From positions 18,792 through 82,791 of the forward strand of contig JAUNDC010000011.1 in the NCBI GenBank assembly GCA_030526355.1: DNA of 64,000 nucleotides, in the 5' to 3' direction. A model generated the notes under the pieces. It was not told the DNA's origin. It saw only the letters and a program-made list of their open reading frames with translations, and searched no databases. A program made the position numbers and the translations under genes. The DNA comes from Bacillota bacterium (GTDB lineage Bacteria > Bacillota > Clostridia > Peptostreptococcales > Anaerovoracaceae). Shown here in pieces: positions 19,317-26,833 of this stretch; the stretch's first letter is position 1; every line of letters starts with the position of its first letter.

Positions 19317-20336
19317 TCATATTCCAAATACAATATGGTAGCTGTTTTTTCCCGCGGGCACCTCTGTCCAGTGTGCATAAAGTGTCACCGTCCCGGCGTA
19401 CTTCCATTTTGCCGCTGTACCATCAGCATCCCAGTAAGCTCCTGCTGCAGCTATTCCGTTTCTGTCATACGCTCTGACCCCTCCCTCAGCTGCGGTATAA
19501 TATCCATCGAACATATAGCCTTCTCTCTTCGGTATATTCACTTTATTATTTGCGGTTCCTGCAAATGTGACAGTTACCGCTCCATCCGCCGCACCGCTAC
19601 CGTTGCCTTTTAATGTCACATTATAGTTGTTGGGAGTCCATATCGCATAAAGAACTACCGAAGCATTTACAGAATAAGTGCCACCCGGACTGTAAGATGT
19701 GCCAGTCCCTCCCGAAGAGGTATTCCAGCATTTGAAGGTATATCCCGTCCTCACAGGCTTCACTGAAGTCAGGCTGATACTGGTTCCATAGCATTTAGTC
19801 TGGGCAGCAGGGGCACCACTTCCTCCGTTTGCATTAAATGACACAGAATAATGCTCATGAGCAGGAACAGTAATAGTAGTGCTTGCAACAGATGTGGCCG
19901 TCAATGTGGTTCCGTTGTAGCCCTTTGTTGTAGCCTTGAGAGTTTTGGTCGCTGCAGCACATCCTCGTGTCCAGCTCCATACAAGATTCGTTGAAATAAG
20001 ATCCTTCTTTGTACCCTTCTTATATGTTCCTCTGGCAAGGCTGTAGGTCTTTGAAGTCTGTCCTGTGCCTGACATTGTTGTTTTGTAGCTTCTGTCATTC
20101 AGATCGCCATACTTCGCATACGGTCCAGCAGAGGTTACGGTCACAGTTGTAGTCGTAGCTGTCGAGCTTATGGAATAATTAAAATATGAAACCATATAAT
20201 TGGTGCTTGATCCATTACCTCTAGGGGCCTCAACATATACTGCATATATCCGTGATACCATGCCTGCCATTATTATTATCACTGCCACCAGCACCACTGC
20301 TGCTATGGCCTTTTTATCAAAGGTAAAAATACGCAT
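19317..20336 (-). CDS. Secreted InlB B-repeat protein
   Basis: A 339-residue exported protein. It has an N-terminal hydrophobic helix (about 10-26, AIAAVVLVAVIIIMAGM), a Ser/Thr-rich segment, and two to three copies of the Listeria-Bacteroides (InlB B) repeat. These are seen as VSFNANGGSGAPA...GYTFKCWNTSSGGTG...VVLYAIWTP and VTLKGNGSGAADG...GYMFDGYYTAAEGG...VTLYAHWTE. The family folds as a ubiquitin-like sheet and is common on surface proteins. There is no sortase motif. GGAGG lies before the ATG. The same repeat type occurs in the adjacent adhesin. Confidence 0.85.
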   Translation of the reverse strand: MRIFTFDKKAIAAVVLVAVIIIMAGMVSRIYAVYVEAPRGNGSSTNYMVSYFNYSISSTATTTTVTVTSAGPYAKYGDLNDRSYKTTMSGTGQTSKTYSLARGTYKKGTKKDLISTNLVWSWTRGCAAATKTLKATTKGYNGTTLTATSVASTTITVPAHEHYSVSFNANGGSGAPAAQTKCYGTSISLTSVKPVRTGYTFKCWNTSSGGTGTSYSPGGTYSVNASVVLYAIWTPNNYNVTLKGNGSGAADGAVTVTFAGTANNKVNIPKREGYMFDGYYTAAEGGVRAYDRNGIAAAGAYWDADGTAAKWKYAGTVTLYAHWTEVPAGKNSYHIVFGI

Positions 20337-20341
20337 GGTCT

Positions 20342-20827
20342 CTACCTCCAGTCTTCAGCTTTATTTACCCTCAAGGCTTCTGAATATATCAAGATATCAA
20401 ATTCTTTCACATCCTCCGGAGGAGCTTTGTCATCTATGGTTATTTCCGTAAACAAGCTTGAGGTTATGTCTTCCGGCATAAGCTTTTCTTTATAGTAATA
20501 ATAGCCATCTTCTGAATTGTATTCATAATCATCCACATTCCAGTCAACAATACAGTGCTTTTTCATATCATCATTTGTAAAATCCGCCCTGATACGCACA
20601 TAACATTCACACGAACCGATATTTTTAACTCTGACATCCTTGGTAAAGGAACAGCCCGGCTCAAGTCTGGAAGGCGGTACAAAATCCTCTTCAATTTCTG
20701 TTCTGCACTCGCCTACCTGAAATGTATTGATTTTAATATCAGTAGAGATAAGATAAGCAAGCACGCTGCCGCATGATCCTGCCGCAAGCAGCAGAATAAA
20801 TATCATGCAAAAGTATCGTTTTCTCAC
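20342..20827 (-). CDS. SipW-type exported protein, short
   Basis: A 161-residue protein with an N-terminal hydrophobic segment, then SVLAYLISTDIKINTFQVGE, which fits the SipW/TasA pattern (Ala-Tyr after cleavage, then an N-T-F-x-V-G strand). The rest looks like a TasA-like beta-sandwich, including FTKDVRVKNIGSCECYVRIR, the 'K.v.v.N.G...cYVRvr' strand of the family. It is more acidic and shorter than Bacillus TasA. Translation probably starts at a GTG 2 bp after the stop of the gene before it. Confidence 0.75.
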   Translation of the reverse strand: MRKRYFCMIFILLLAAGSCGSVLAYLISTDIKINTFQVGECRTEIEEDFVPPSRLEPGCSFTKDVRVKNIGSCECYVRIRADFTNDDMKKHCIVDWNVDDYEYNSEDGYYYYKEKLMPEDITSSLFTEITIDDKAPPEDVKEFDILIYSEALRVNKAEDWR

Positions 20828-20829
20828 CG

Positions 20830-21504
20830 TTATTTACCTGCATACTTTACAGTCTGAGCATCCAGCAGCTTCCAAACCGAAGCTGGATCACTGACATCGT
20901 TATCTGTGAGGTCTGTGGTCTGTATTCCATATGCTTCTATCGGCATTTTAAGCTCGGTGTTTTCAAGTCCCTGACCTTCTATCACATTGATGAATCTAAC
21001 CTGATCAAAAAGTGCCTCAGCTGTGACATTGCCTGAAGGAAGTGCAGTACATGCATCACGGCTGCCATATGCGTAGATATATGTCATATAATCCTTCTCA
21101 TCTATGGTTTCAGGGGTTCCATTTTCAAGCTGATACCATCCATTGTTCATTGTGTATTCGAACAGTTCTCTGTCCGCTGCTGCAATTCTCTCTCCTGTAG
21201 CTTCATCTGCCGTTATAACATTGGCTACAGGTATTCTTACCTTCAGAAACACGTATGCATCATTGCTTCCTGTATTTCTTATCTGTGGATCCTTTACGAA
21301 GCTCTGATTCGGAGCAATATTTTCAGGTGGATTATCCGGATCCCATCCAGGCTCCTCAAGAGCTATCTTAACCTCGCCTACTGTCCAGATATTATCAGCC
21401 TTATCTGAACTCGTAAAATATGCTGACACTGCACCGACTGCAAGTAAAATCAGCATAGCTACTGCAATAACTATATTTCTTTTATTTTTCCTGATCATTT
21501 TCAT
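20830..21504 (-). CDS. SipW-dependent TasA/camelysin-like protein
   Basis: 224 residues with signal AVAMLILLAVGAVSAYFTSSD and the following NIWTVGEVKIALEEP, the classic SipW-substrate layout. QSFVKDPQIRNTGSNDAYVFLKVRIP matches the TasA/CalY core strand. In Bacillus, TasA forms amyloid-like matrix fibres after SipW cleavage; a similar extracellular role is inferred here. The start overlaps the sipW stop by 23 bp. GGAG precedes the ATG. Confidence 0.82.
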   Translation of the reverse strand: MKMIRKNKRNIVIAVAMLILLAVGAVSAYFTSSDKADNIWTVGEVKIALEEPGWDPDNPPENIAPNQSFVKDPQIRNTGSNDAYVFLKVRIPVANVITADEATGERIAAADRELFEYTMNNGWYQLENGTPETIDEKDYMTYIYAYGSRDACTALPSGNVTAEALFDQVRFINVIEGQGLENTELKMPIEAYGIQTTDLTDNDVSDPASVWKLLDAQTVKYAGK

Positions 21505-21973
21505 TATCCCTTTCTCCTCTTTTCAACAAACCTGCCAGCAAAACACAGCTTATAACCAAAATACATAAGATTATGCCTGTCTTACCGCTAATCCCACGAA
21601 TAAAATACCCTGCATATGGTATATGAAGTATTATCGTACCGGCAATATCGCCCGGTGCAACAATCCACGGGTCATTCGTTTCATTGGCATCTCCTCTGGT
21701 TATATATCCATCTTCGGTTTTCTCTGCCAGTCTGTGAGTAACAAATGAATCCCCAACCTCGAATGCTATAACATCTCCTTCTTCAGGGTTCTTTTTCTTC
21801 ATATCGATGATGACAAGACTGCCTGTATGCAGCACCGGCTCCATCGAACCACTTATTACCACCGCCGGCTTCAGCTGCAGAGCGATACATAACAGGCTTA
21901 CCAAAACAACCGCAGCGGCAATGACAAATATCATATTTTTTATGAACCCTGTAATCCTATTTACTGTTCCCAC
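21482..21973 (-). CDS. sipW: SipW-type (ER-type) signal peptidase I
   Basis: Membrane signal peptidase with an N-terminal helix, the catalytic serine motif VISGSMEPVLHTGSLV, and the SFVTHRL motif where a His replaces the Lys of ordinary bacterial signal peptidases. RGDANETNDPW and a C-terminal membrane helix (ILCILVISCVLLAGLL) complete the ER-type pattern. I prefer the GTG at 21973, preceded by AAGGAG, over the ATG at 21997. It sits directly before two proteins with SipW-type signals, its expected substrates. Confidence 0.92.
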   Translation of the reverse strand: MGTVNRITGFIKNMIFVIAAAVVLVSLLCIALQLKPAVVISGSMEPVLHTGSLVIIDMKKKNPEEGDVIAFEVGDSFVTHRLAEKTEDGYITRGDANETNDPWIVAPGDIAGTIILHIPYAGYFIRGISGKTGIILCILVISCVLLAGLLKRGERDNENDQEK

Positions 21974-23096
21974 ATTTCTTTCTCCTTCGTGCTCCATAAA
22001 TCAATGCCGGAATTAAGGCTGCAGAGGCTGCACATACTGATATAGCAGCATAAATGTTACTGTCATCCCATGTTCTCACATCAGCTTCATTTTGCAGCTC
22101 CTGCACTTTAAAATTCCATACCACCTTATCATCCAGAACTGAATAATAATTAACTGATTCCTTAGGGAGCTCCACTTCAAACTCAAGCAACTGTTTCTCA
22201 CCACCTCCCATCTCTGCAATTTCTTTATATTCACCGAACTCATGCGACACGAGATTTCCTTCATACACGTTTTTGCCGCCGCACAGTATCCTAAGCTGCA
22301 TCTTATCAGGCAGCGTATTATCTGCCGCTTCAGTCCGGAAATATACTTTTATCCTTTTCTTTGAACTGTTTTCTATAGTCAGACTATCTTTATACTTATG
22401 GCCTGCCATAAAATGATTAAAATTCCGGAAAAGGTCAGTAGTTTCCTTATGCAGTCCTCCGCTTTGAGAATACTGTATGACATGAGTATCTTCAGTGCGT
22501 TTTGCATTACCATATACTATATTGTCCTTTTCCTTGGCTGTCTCAATCTCAACATTTCCCCATGGTGCTGCAGAATCAAAATCAGGAATGAAACTCTGAT
22601 CCTGTATCACATCTGCTGTCAGCTTTACACTGAAGCCTTCCGAAGTTTCCTCCGACCATTCCTCTGGTATGTGAAACCCTTTAAAAATCTCTGAAGTCTC
22701 ACCTGATTTCATTTTCGCGATTTTATAGAAGCAGTCACCTTTTATAATCCATCCGTCCTTGATTCCGTATATATTCTCTACTGACACGGGGTGCGGAACA
22801 TCCTTGTTCATCACGATCTCAACCTTTACTCTCACATAACCATCCGCCCTGAGATTTGTTACAATCGGGATACAGCTTACCCTGCTGTTAGGCATCACCT
22901 TACCGGGTCGCAGATGTCTGTAGCCATCGTCAGCCTCTTCATAAAGACCTATTTTTATATCCGTGCTTCCTGTTCTGAAGCCATTAATAAAAGAAATTTC
23001 ATATACCTTGCCAGCATATACCGATATGCATACAGCTGCTGAAACTATTAAAAATACTGTCAAACATATCTTTATTCTTTTGTGGATGCACTTCAT
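21957..23096 (-). CDS. Exported TasA-like protein with C-terminal membrane anchor
   Basis: A 379-residue protein: N-terminal signal (about 10-28) ending near VYAGKVYEISFINGF, a large extracytoplasmic part, then a C-terminal helix (IYAAISVCAASAALIPALIY) and basic tail GARRRKKCGNSK. VRVKVEIVMNKD and KDSLTIENSSKKRIKVYFR resemble the strand-rich core of SipW substrates, but I do not recognise a named family. I start at the ATG at 23096, which has AGGAGGGGG upstream; the longer frame begins at 23117 within that site. It leads the surface operon, so it may be the cell anchor for the secreted components. Confidence 0.7.
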   Translation of the reverse strand: MKCIHKRIKICLTVFLIVSAAVCISVYAGKVYEISFINGFRTGSTDIKIGLYEEADDGYRHLRPGKVMPNSRVSCIPIVTNLRADGYVRVKVEIVMNKDVPHPVSVENIYGIKDGWIIKGDCFYKIAKMKSGETSEIFKGFHIPEEWSEETSEGFSVKLTADVIQDQSFIPDFDSAAPWGNVEIETAKEKDNIVYGNAKRTEDTHVIQYSQSGGLHKETTDLFRNFNHFMAGHKYKDSLTIENSSKKRIKVYFRTEAADNTLPDKMQLRILCGGKNVYEGNLVSHEFGEYKEIAEMGGGEKQLLEFEVELPKESVNYYSVLDDKVVWNFKVQELQNEADVRTWDDSNIYAAISVCAASAALIPALIYGARRRKKCGNSK

Positions 23097-23144
23097 CCCT
23101 TCACCCCCTCCTTCCATTTACTTCTTTTATTTCTATTTTTTACC

Positions 23145-23173
23145 ATTATATACGTTATGGTAATTTATGTCAA
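23145..23173 (-). promoter_or_regulatory. Consensus sigma-A promoter of the surface operon
   Basis: On the minus strand: TTGACA (23173-23168), exactly 17 bp, TATAAT (23150-23145), 49 bp before the first start codon. Both hexamers are perfect consensus, which predicts strong transcription unless a regulator intervenes. Confidence 0.85.
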
Positions 23174-23187
23174 GTAAATTTTTCCAT

Positions 23188-23239
23188 AAAAAAACCGCAG
23201 CACAATTGTATCTGTTCAGTAGTCAATCAACTGTGCTGC
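23188..23239 (-). terminator. Terminator of glnA
   Basis: On the minus strand GCAGCACAGTTG (23239-23228) pairs with CAATTGTGCTGC (23208-23197), one wobble pair, then GG and seven T. It separates glnA from the surface operon promoter. Confidence 0.85.
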
Positions 23240-23293
23240 AGCACTTTCAATTCCTATAATATTTTATTTCTGCTTCAAGCTCCACGATATTTT

Positions 23294-24724
23294 TTATAGA
23301 TCATAATACATGTCAAATTCCATAGGTGTAGGCATCTGTGAATGCTTCGCTGCCTCATCCCTCTTATTTCTGATCCATATTTCAATAAGCCGTTCAGGGA
23401 ATACGCCTCCTTCGGTAAGGAATTCATGATCATTTTCAAGTGAATCCAGTGCCTCGTCAAGTGTCTTTGGCAAGCTCTGGATTTTTTTCTTTTCCTCATC
23501 GGTTAATGTGTACAGGTTGAAATCATATGGACCATAGCCCTCTGCAACAGGGTCTATCCTATTCTTGACTCCATCAATTCCCGCCATCAGAATTGCAGCG
23601 AAAGCATAATAAGGGTTGCATGTTCCATCAGGATTCCTTATTTCAAATCTCTTCTTATCAGGGTCCTTGGCATAAGCTGGTATTCTGATGACCGAGCTTC
23701 TGTTGGCCGTTGCGAAGCCTATAGTTACAGGAGCCTCGTATCCCGGTACCAGCCTCTTGAAGGAGTTCGTACTCGGATTTGTAAAAGCACATAATGCTTT
23801 AATATGCTTCAGTATTCCTCCCATAAAGTACATGGCAGTTTCAGAAAGCTGTGAATATCCGTCAGGATCATAGAAAAGAGGTTTACCATCTTTGAAAAGA
23901 TGCATATGAACATGCATACCGTTTCCAGCCTCGTCAAATACAGGCTTTGGCATGAAGGTTGCTGTTTTGCCTTCTGCTATCGCTTCATTCTTTATCAGGT
24001 ATTTTGTCATCATAGTTTTGTCGGCCATTTCCGTAACACCGCCGAACTCAACTTCTATCTCAACCTGACCTGGACCACCTACTTCATGGTGATGATATTT
24101 AACCTTGATGCCCTGCTCTTCCATAAGCATAGCCACTCTGCTTCTGTAATCATACAGTATATCCTGAGGAGGAGCCATGTGATATCCTCCCTTATGAGCC
24201 ATCTTGTAACCCAGGTTAAAGTCCTTATCATCCGTATTCCACTCTGCCTGCTCAGTGTCTATGCAGAATCCCGATTCATTAGGATTTGTCGAAAAGCTCA
24301 CATGATCGAATACATGAAACTCATACTCAGGGCCCACTCTCATTTCATCGGCAATTCCAGTGCTTCTCAGATACTCCTCGGCGTGCTTGGCGACATTTCT
24401 GGGATCCTGATCAAATCTATAGTTTTCCGGAACATCTATCACATACACATCACCTATCATAGCAAGCGTCGGAATTTCCATGAAAGGATCCATGTATGCA
24501 GAAGTGATATCGGGGATAAACACCATATCGCTCTTTTCTACCGGTGCAAACCCGTAATTGCTTCCGTCAAAGCCTATACCGTTTCTCATTGTGTCCTCAT
24601 TGAATCTCTCGGCCGGAATGGTCAGATGACGCCATCTTCCATTGAGATCTATCATCATGAAGTCCACCATTCTGATCTTATTGTCCTTAATGAAATACTT
24701 TACATCTTCAAATGACTTAAACAT
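23294..24724 (-). CDS. glnA: Glutamine synthetase type I
   Basis: ATP-dependent synthesis of glutamine from glutamate and ammonia, the main nitrogen assimilation step. Family landmarks: GFDGSNYGFAPVEKSDM, the GPEYEFHVFD metal site, NGMHVHMHL, the ATP-binding region KPVFDEAGNG, and RRSS/RIP-type active-site NRSSVIRIPAY. The C-terminal loop has FNLYTLTDEE with the Tyr that some type I enzymes adenylylate; whether it is used is unknown. Length 476 is typical. GGAG precedes the ATG. Confidence 0.95.
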   Translation of the reverse strand: MFKSFEDVKYFIKDNKIRMVDFMMIDLNGRWRHLTIPAERFNEDTMRNGIGFDGSNYGFAPVEKSDMVFIPDITSAYMDPFMEIPTLAMIGDVYVIDVPENYRFDQDPRNVAKHAEEYLRSTGIADEMRVGPEYEFHVFDHVSFSTNPNESGFCIDTEQAEWNTDDKDFNLGYKMAHKGGYHMAPPQDILYDYRSRVAMLMEEQGIKVKYHHHEVGGPGQVEIEVEFGGVTEMADKTMMTKYLIKNEAIAEGKTATFMPKPVFDEAGNGMHVHMHLFKDGKPLFYDPDGYSQLSETAMYFMGGILKHIKALCAFTNPSTNSFKRLVPGYEAPVTIGFATANRSSVIRIPAYAKDPDKKRFEIRNPDGTCNPYYAFAAILMAGIDGVKNRIDPVAEGYGPYDFNLYTLTDEEKKKIQSLPKTLDEALDSLENDHEFLTEGGVFPERLIEIWIRNKRDEAAKHSQMPTPMEFDMYYDL

Positions 24725-24772
24725 AATAATCTCCTTTTGACTGTTTATTCACAAAGTGTGCTGTTTTTTAAG

Positions 24773-24800
24773 TATATAACCGCTTCCTTGCCGATGTCAA
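24773..24800 (-). promoter_or_regulatory. Promoter of glnA
   Basis: Minus strand TTGACA (24800-24795), 16 bp, TATATA (24778-24773), about 50 bp before the glnA start. No clear GlnR-type palindrome was seen. Confidence 0.65.
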
Positions 24801-24810
24801 TATTTTCAGA

Positions 24811-26412
24811 TTATTTTCTTATGTAAACTGCTTCGCCATTTATATATGTTTCAAGGACTTTGATTTCATCTATATTTTCAGGAGTTTCCGTCATTATATC
24901 CCGGTCAAGAACGATAAAATCCGCATGGAAGCCCTTTCTAAGCTGACCAACCTTCTCAAATCCAGCCGCCTCAGCACTGAACCTTGTATACAGCTTCACT
25001 GCTGTTTCAATATCAACTGCTTCATCCCGTCCGCAGTCGGTGCCATCATAAGCGCATCTTGTCACAGCAAACTTAATGCAAGGCAGCGGATCTGATGGAA
25101 CTGCCCACGCTGTTGCCGGCGCATCAGTGGAAAAAGCAAGCTTCACTCCTTTCTGAAGCATATGCCTGACAGGATACGTTCTGCGAAGCCTATGGATACC
25201 AAGGTTTCTAATATAGCTTTCTATTTCAGCATACAAAAAATTCGGCTGCGTTACGAACATTATTCCTTTCTCTGCTGCTATATCAATCGCTTTCTCCGAA
25301 GGCTCTGTCACGTGCTCCACTCTTGCAAAAGGAACACAATCTGCAGTCCAGCTATCTTCCTTCCCGACTCTTTCAACAATTCTTTCTATTGCTCTCGTCC
25401 CCATGGCATGAACCGAAAGCTGGCATTTGTTCTCACGGCAGAAGTCAATGGCACTGTCAAGCAGCTCATCTGTACATACCGGCATACCGCAATCCTCATC
25501 GCTTCCCAGATATGGGATGTCCATCCACGCTGTTCTGCCCGATACACTCCCATCTGCCAGAAGCTTAAGCCCTGCTGCACTTATTCTGCCATCCCTGCTC
25601 TTCTTTATTCTATCGGAAACATATTCAGGCTTATCGCCAAAAAAATCCCAGATATAATAAAGAGCCATCCGCTGCCTGAATCCGGCTGCCGAGGCCTTTA
25701 TAAAACTATCATAATGATCTTTTCCTTCTAGAGATCCCATATCAGTTGCCGATGTGATTCCCTGCGAGGACAGCAGTTCTCCGACCGCAAGAACAGCAGC
25801 GTCCATTTCCTCGTCACTCATGACGGGAATAATACTGCTGACAAGCTCCTTTGCATTTTCTCTCAGTATTCCAACCGGTTCACCATTCTCATCACGATCT
25901 ATTCTGCCTCCCTGAGGATCAGGAGTGTTTCTGTCTATCCCGGCAAGCTTCAGAGCCACACTGTTTACCATCATAATATGAGCACATGTTCTGGTTATAG
26001 CAATCGGTGAATCATTGCAGGCTTCATCCAGATCATATCTGTTTATAAGCCTTCTTTCCTCCATCTTGCCTTCATCGTATCCCCATCCTCTGATCCATTT
26101 ACCCTGACCTTGCTCACGCCTCAGTTTCTTTATTGAGTCAGAAAGCTCTTCTATAGAATGAATCAGCGGCGGCAGGCATGATATCTGTCCGCTCTGTTCT
26201 GCCAGCATTCCTGCATGCATATGAGCATCAATGAATCCAGGGAGCACACACCTGCCTTGCAGATCTGTGACATCAAAATCATCGTCCGGAATATCCTTAG
26301 TCTTTCCGACCCATTTTATCATGCCGTTTTCAACTATCATTGATTCCGCATAAGGATTGTTATCATCCGATGTAAAAATCTTCCCGTTAATGAAAGCTCT
26401 GCTATTTCTCAT
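24811..26412 (-). CDS. Amidohydrolase of the YtcJ type
   Basis: Metal-dependent hydrolase of the amidohydrolase superfamily, 533 residues. The first metal site is GFIDAHMHAG (HxH). LSVHAMGTRAIERIV supplies a later His, and LAFSTDAPATAWAVPSDPL the C-terminal Asp. The composite N-terminal strands (INGKIFTSDD, MIVENGMIKWVGK) and the end LRKGFHADFIVLDRDI match the beta-sandwich of cyclic amidases. The substrate cannot be told from sequence; homologues act on varied amides. GGAG lies well upstream of the ATG. Confidence 0.85.
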   Translation of the reverse strand: MRNSRAFINGKIFTSDDNNPYAESMIVENGMIKWVGKTKDIPDDDFDVTDLQGRCVLPGFIDAHMHAGMLAEQSGQISCLPPLIHSIEELSDSIKKLRREQGQGKWIRGWGYDEGKMEERRLINRYDLDEACNDSPIAITRTCAHIMMVNSVALKLAGIDRNTPDPQGGRIDRDENGEPVGILRENAKELVSSIIPVMSDEEMDAAVLAVGELLSSQGITSATDMGSLEGKDHYDSFIKASAAGFRQRMALYYIWDFFGDKPEYVSDRIKKSRDGRISAAGLKLLADGSVSGRTAWMDIPYLGSDEDCGMPVCTDELLDSAIDFCRENKCQLSVHAMGTRAIERIVERVGKEDSWTADCVPFARVEHVTEPSEKAIDIAAEKGIMFVTQPNFLYAEIESYIRNLGIHRLRRTYPVRHMLQKGVKLAFSTDAPATAWAVPSDPLPCIKFAVTRCAYDGTDCGRDEAVDIETAVKLYTRFSAEAAGFEKVGQLRKGFHADFIVLDRDIMTETPENIDEIKVLETYINGEAVYIRK

Positions 26413-26431
26413 CGTATATATTCGTATTCTC

Positions 26432-26833
26432 CTATACCTTCTTGATAAAGCTTGTGCCGCAATGCGGGCAGTTTATCGATATTTTCCCGGCACCCTTCGG
26501 CACTCTCAGCTTCTCACCGCATCCAGGGCAGTGAAGTATCTTATGAGTTTTATCTTTACGTGCAGTAAATCCCCCTGCCGTCCTGTTTCTGAATTTCCCT
26601 GTAAACTCAAGGAACTTCTGGTTTTCTCTGTATCTGGCGTTAATATTTCTTGAAAACATTCTGCAGTATACATATATAAGTGCAAATACTGCAAGCAGAT
26701 ACAATATACGACCCGGAACTATCCAGTCAAGTACGATAAGAACCACTGATGCAATAAGCAGAAACCTGTTAAGGTTATCAACTCCGTACCTTCCTCGCAG
26801 CAGACCTGAAAACCACATGCTAAATCTGTTCAT
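26432..26833 (-). CDS. Small membrane protein with C-terminal zinc ribbon
   Basis: 133 residues: two hydrophobic helices (FLLIASVVLIVLDWIV and ILYLLAVFALIYVYC), a basic linker, then a zinc ribbon HCPGCGEKLRVPKGAGK followed by NCPHCGTSFIKKV (two CxxC pairs). I take the ATG at 26833 because AGGAGG is 6 bases upstream; this overlaps the end of metH by 14 bp. No function is assigned. Similar 'zinc ribbon plus two helices' proteins are common and uncharacterised in Firmicutes. Confidence 0.75.
   Translation of the reverse strand: MNRFSMWFSGLLRGRYGVDNLNRFLLIASVVLIVLDWIVPGRILYLLAVFALIYVYCRMFSRNINARYRENQKFLEFTGKFRNRTAGGFTARKDKTHKILHCPGCGEKLRVPKGAGKISINCPHCGTSFIKKV

Noticed and set aside
23118..23293. 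Small RNA in the glnA to surface-operon space
   Set aside because: A terminator for glnA and the operon promoter explain the visible structure.
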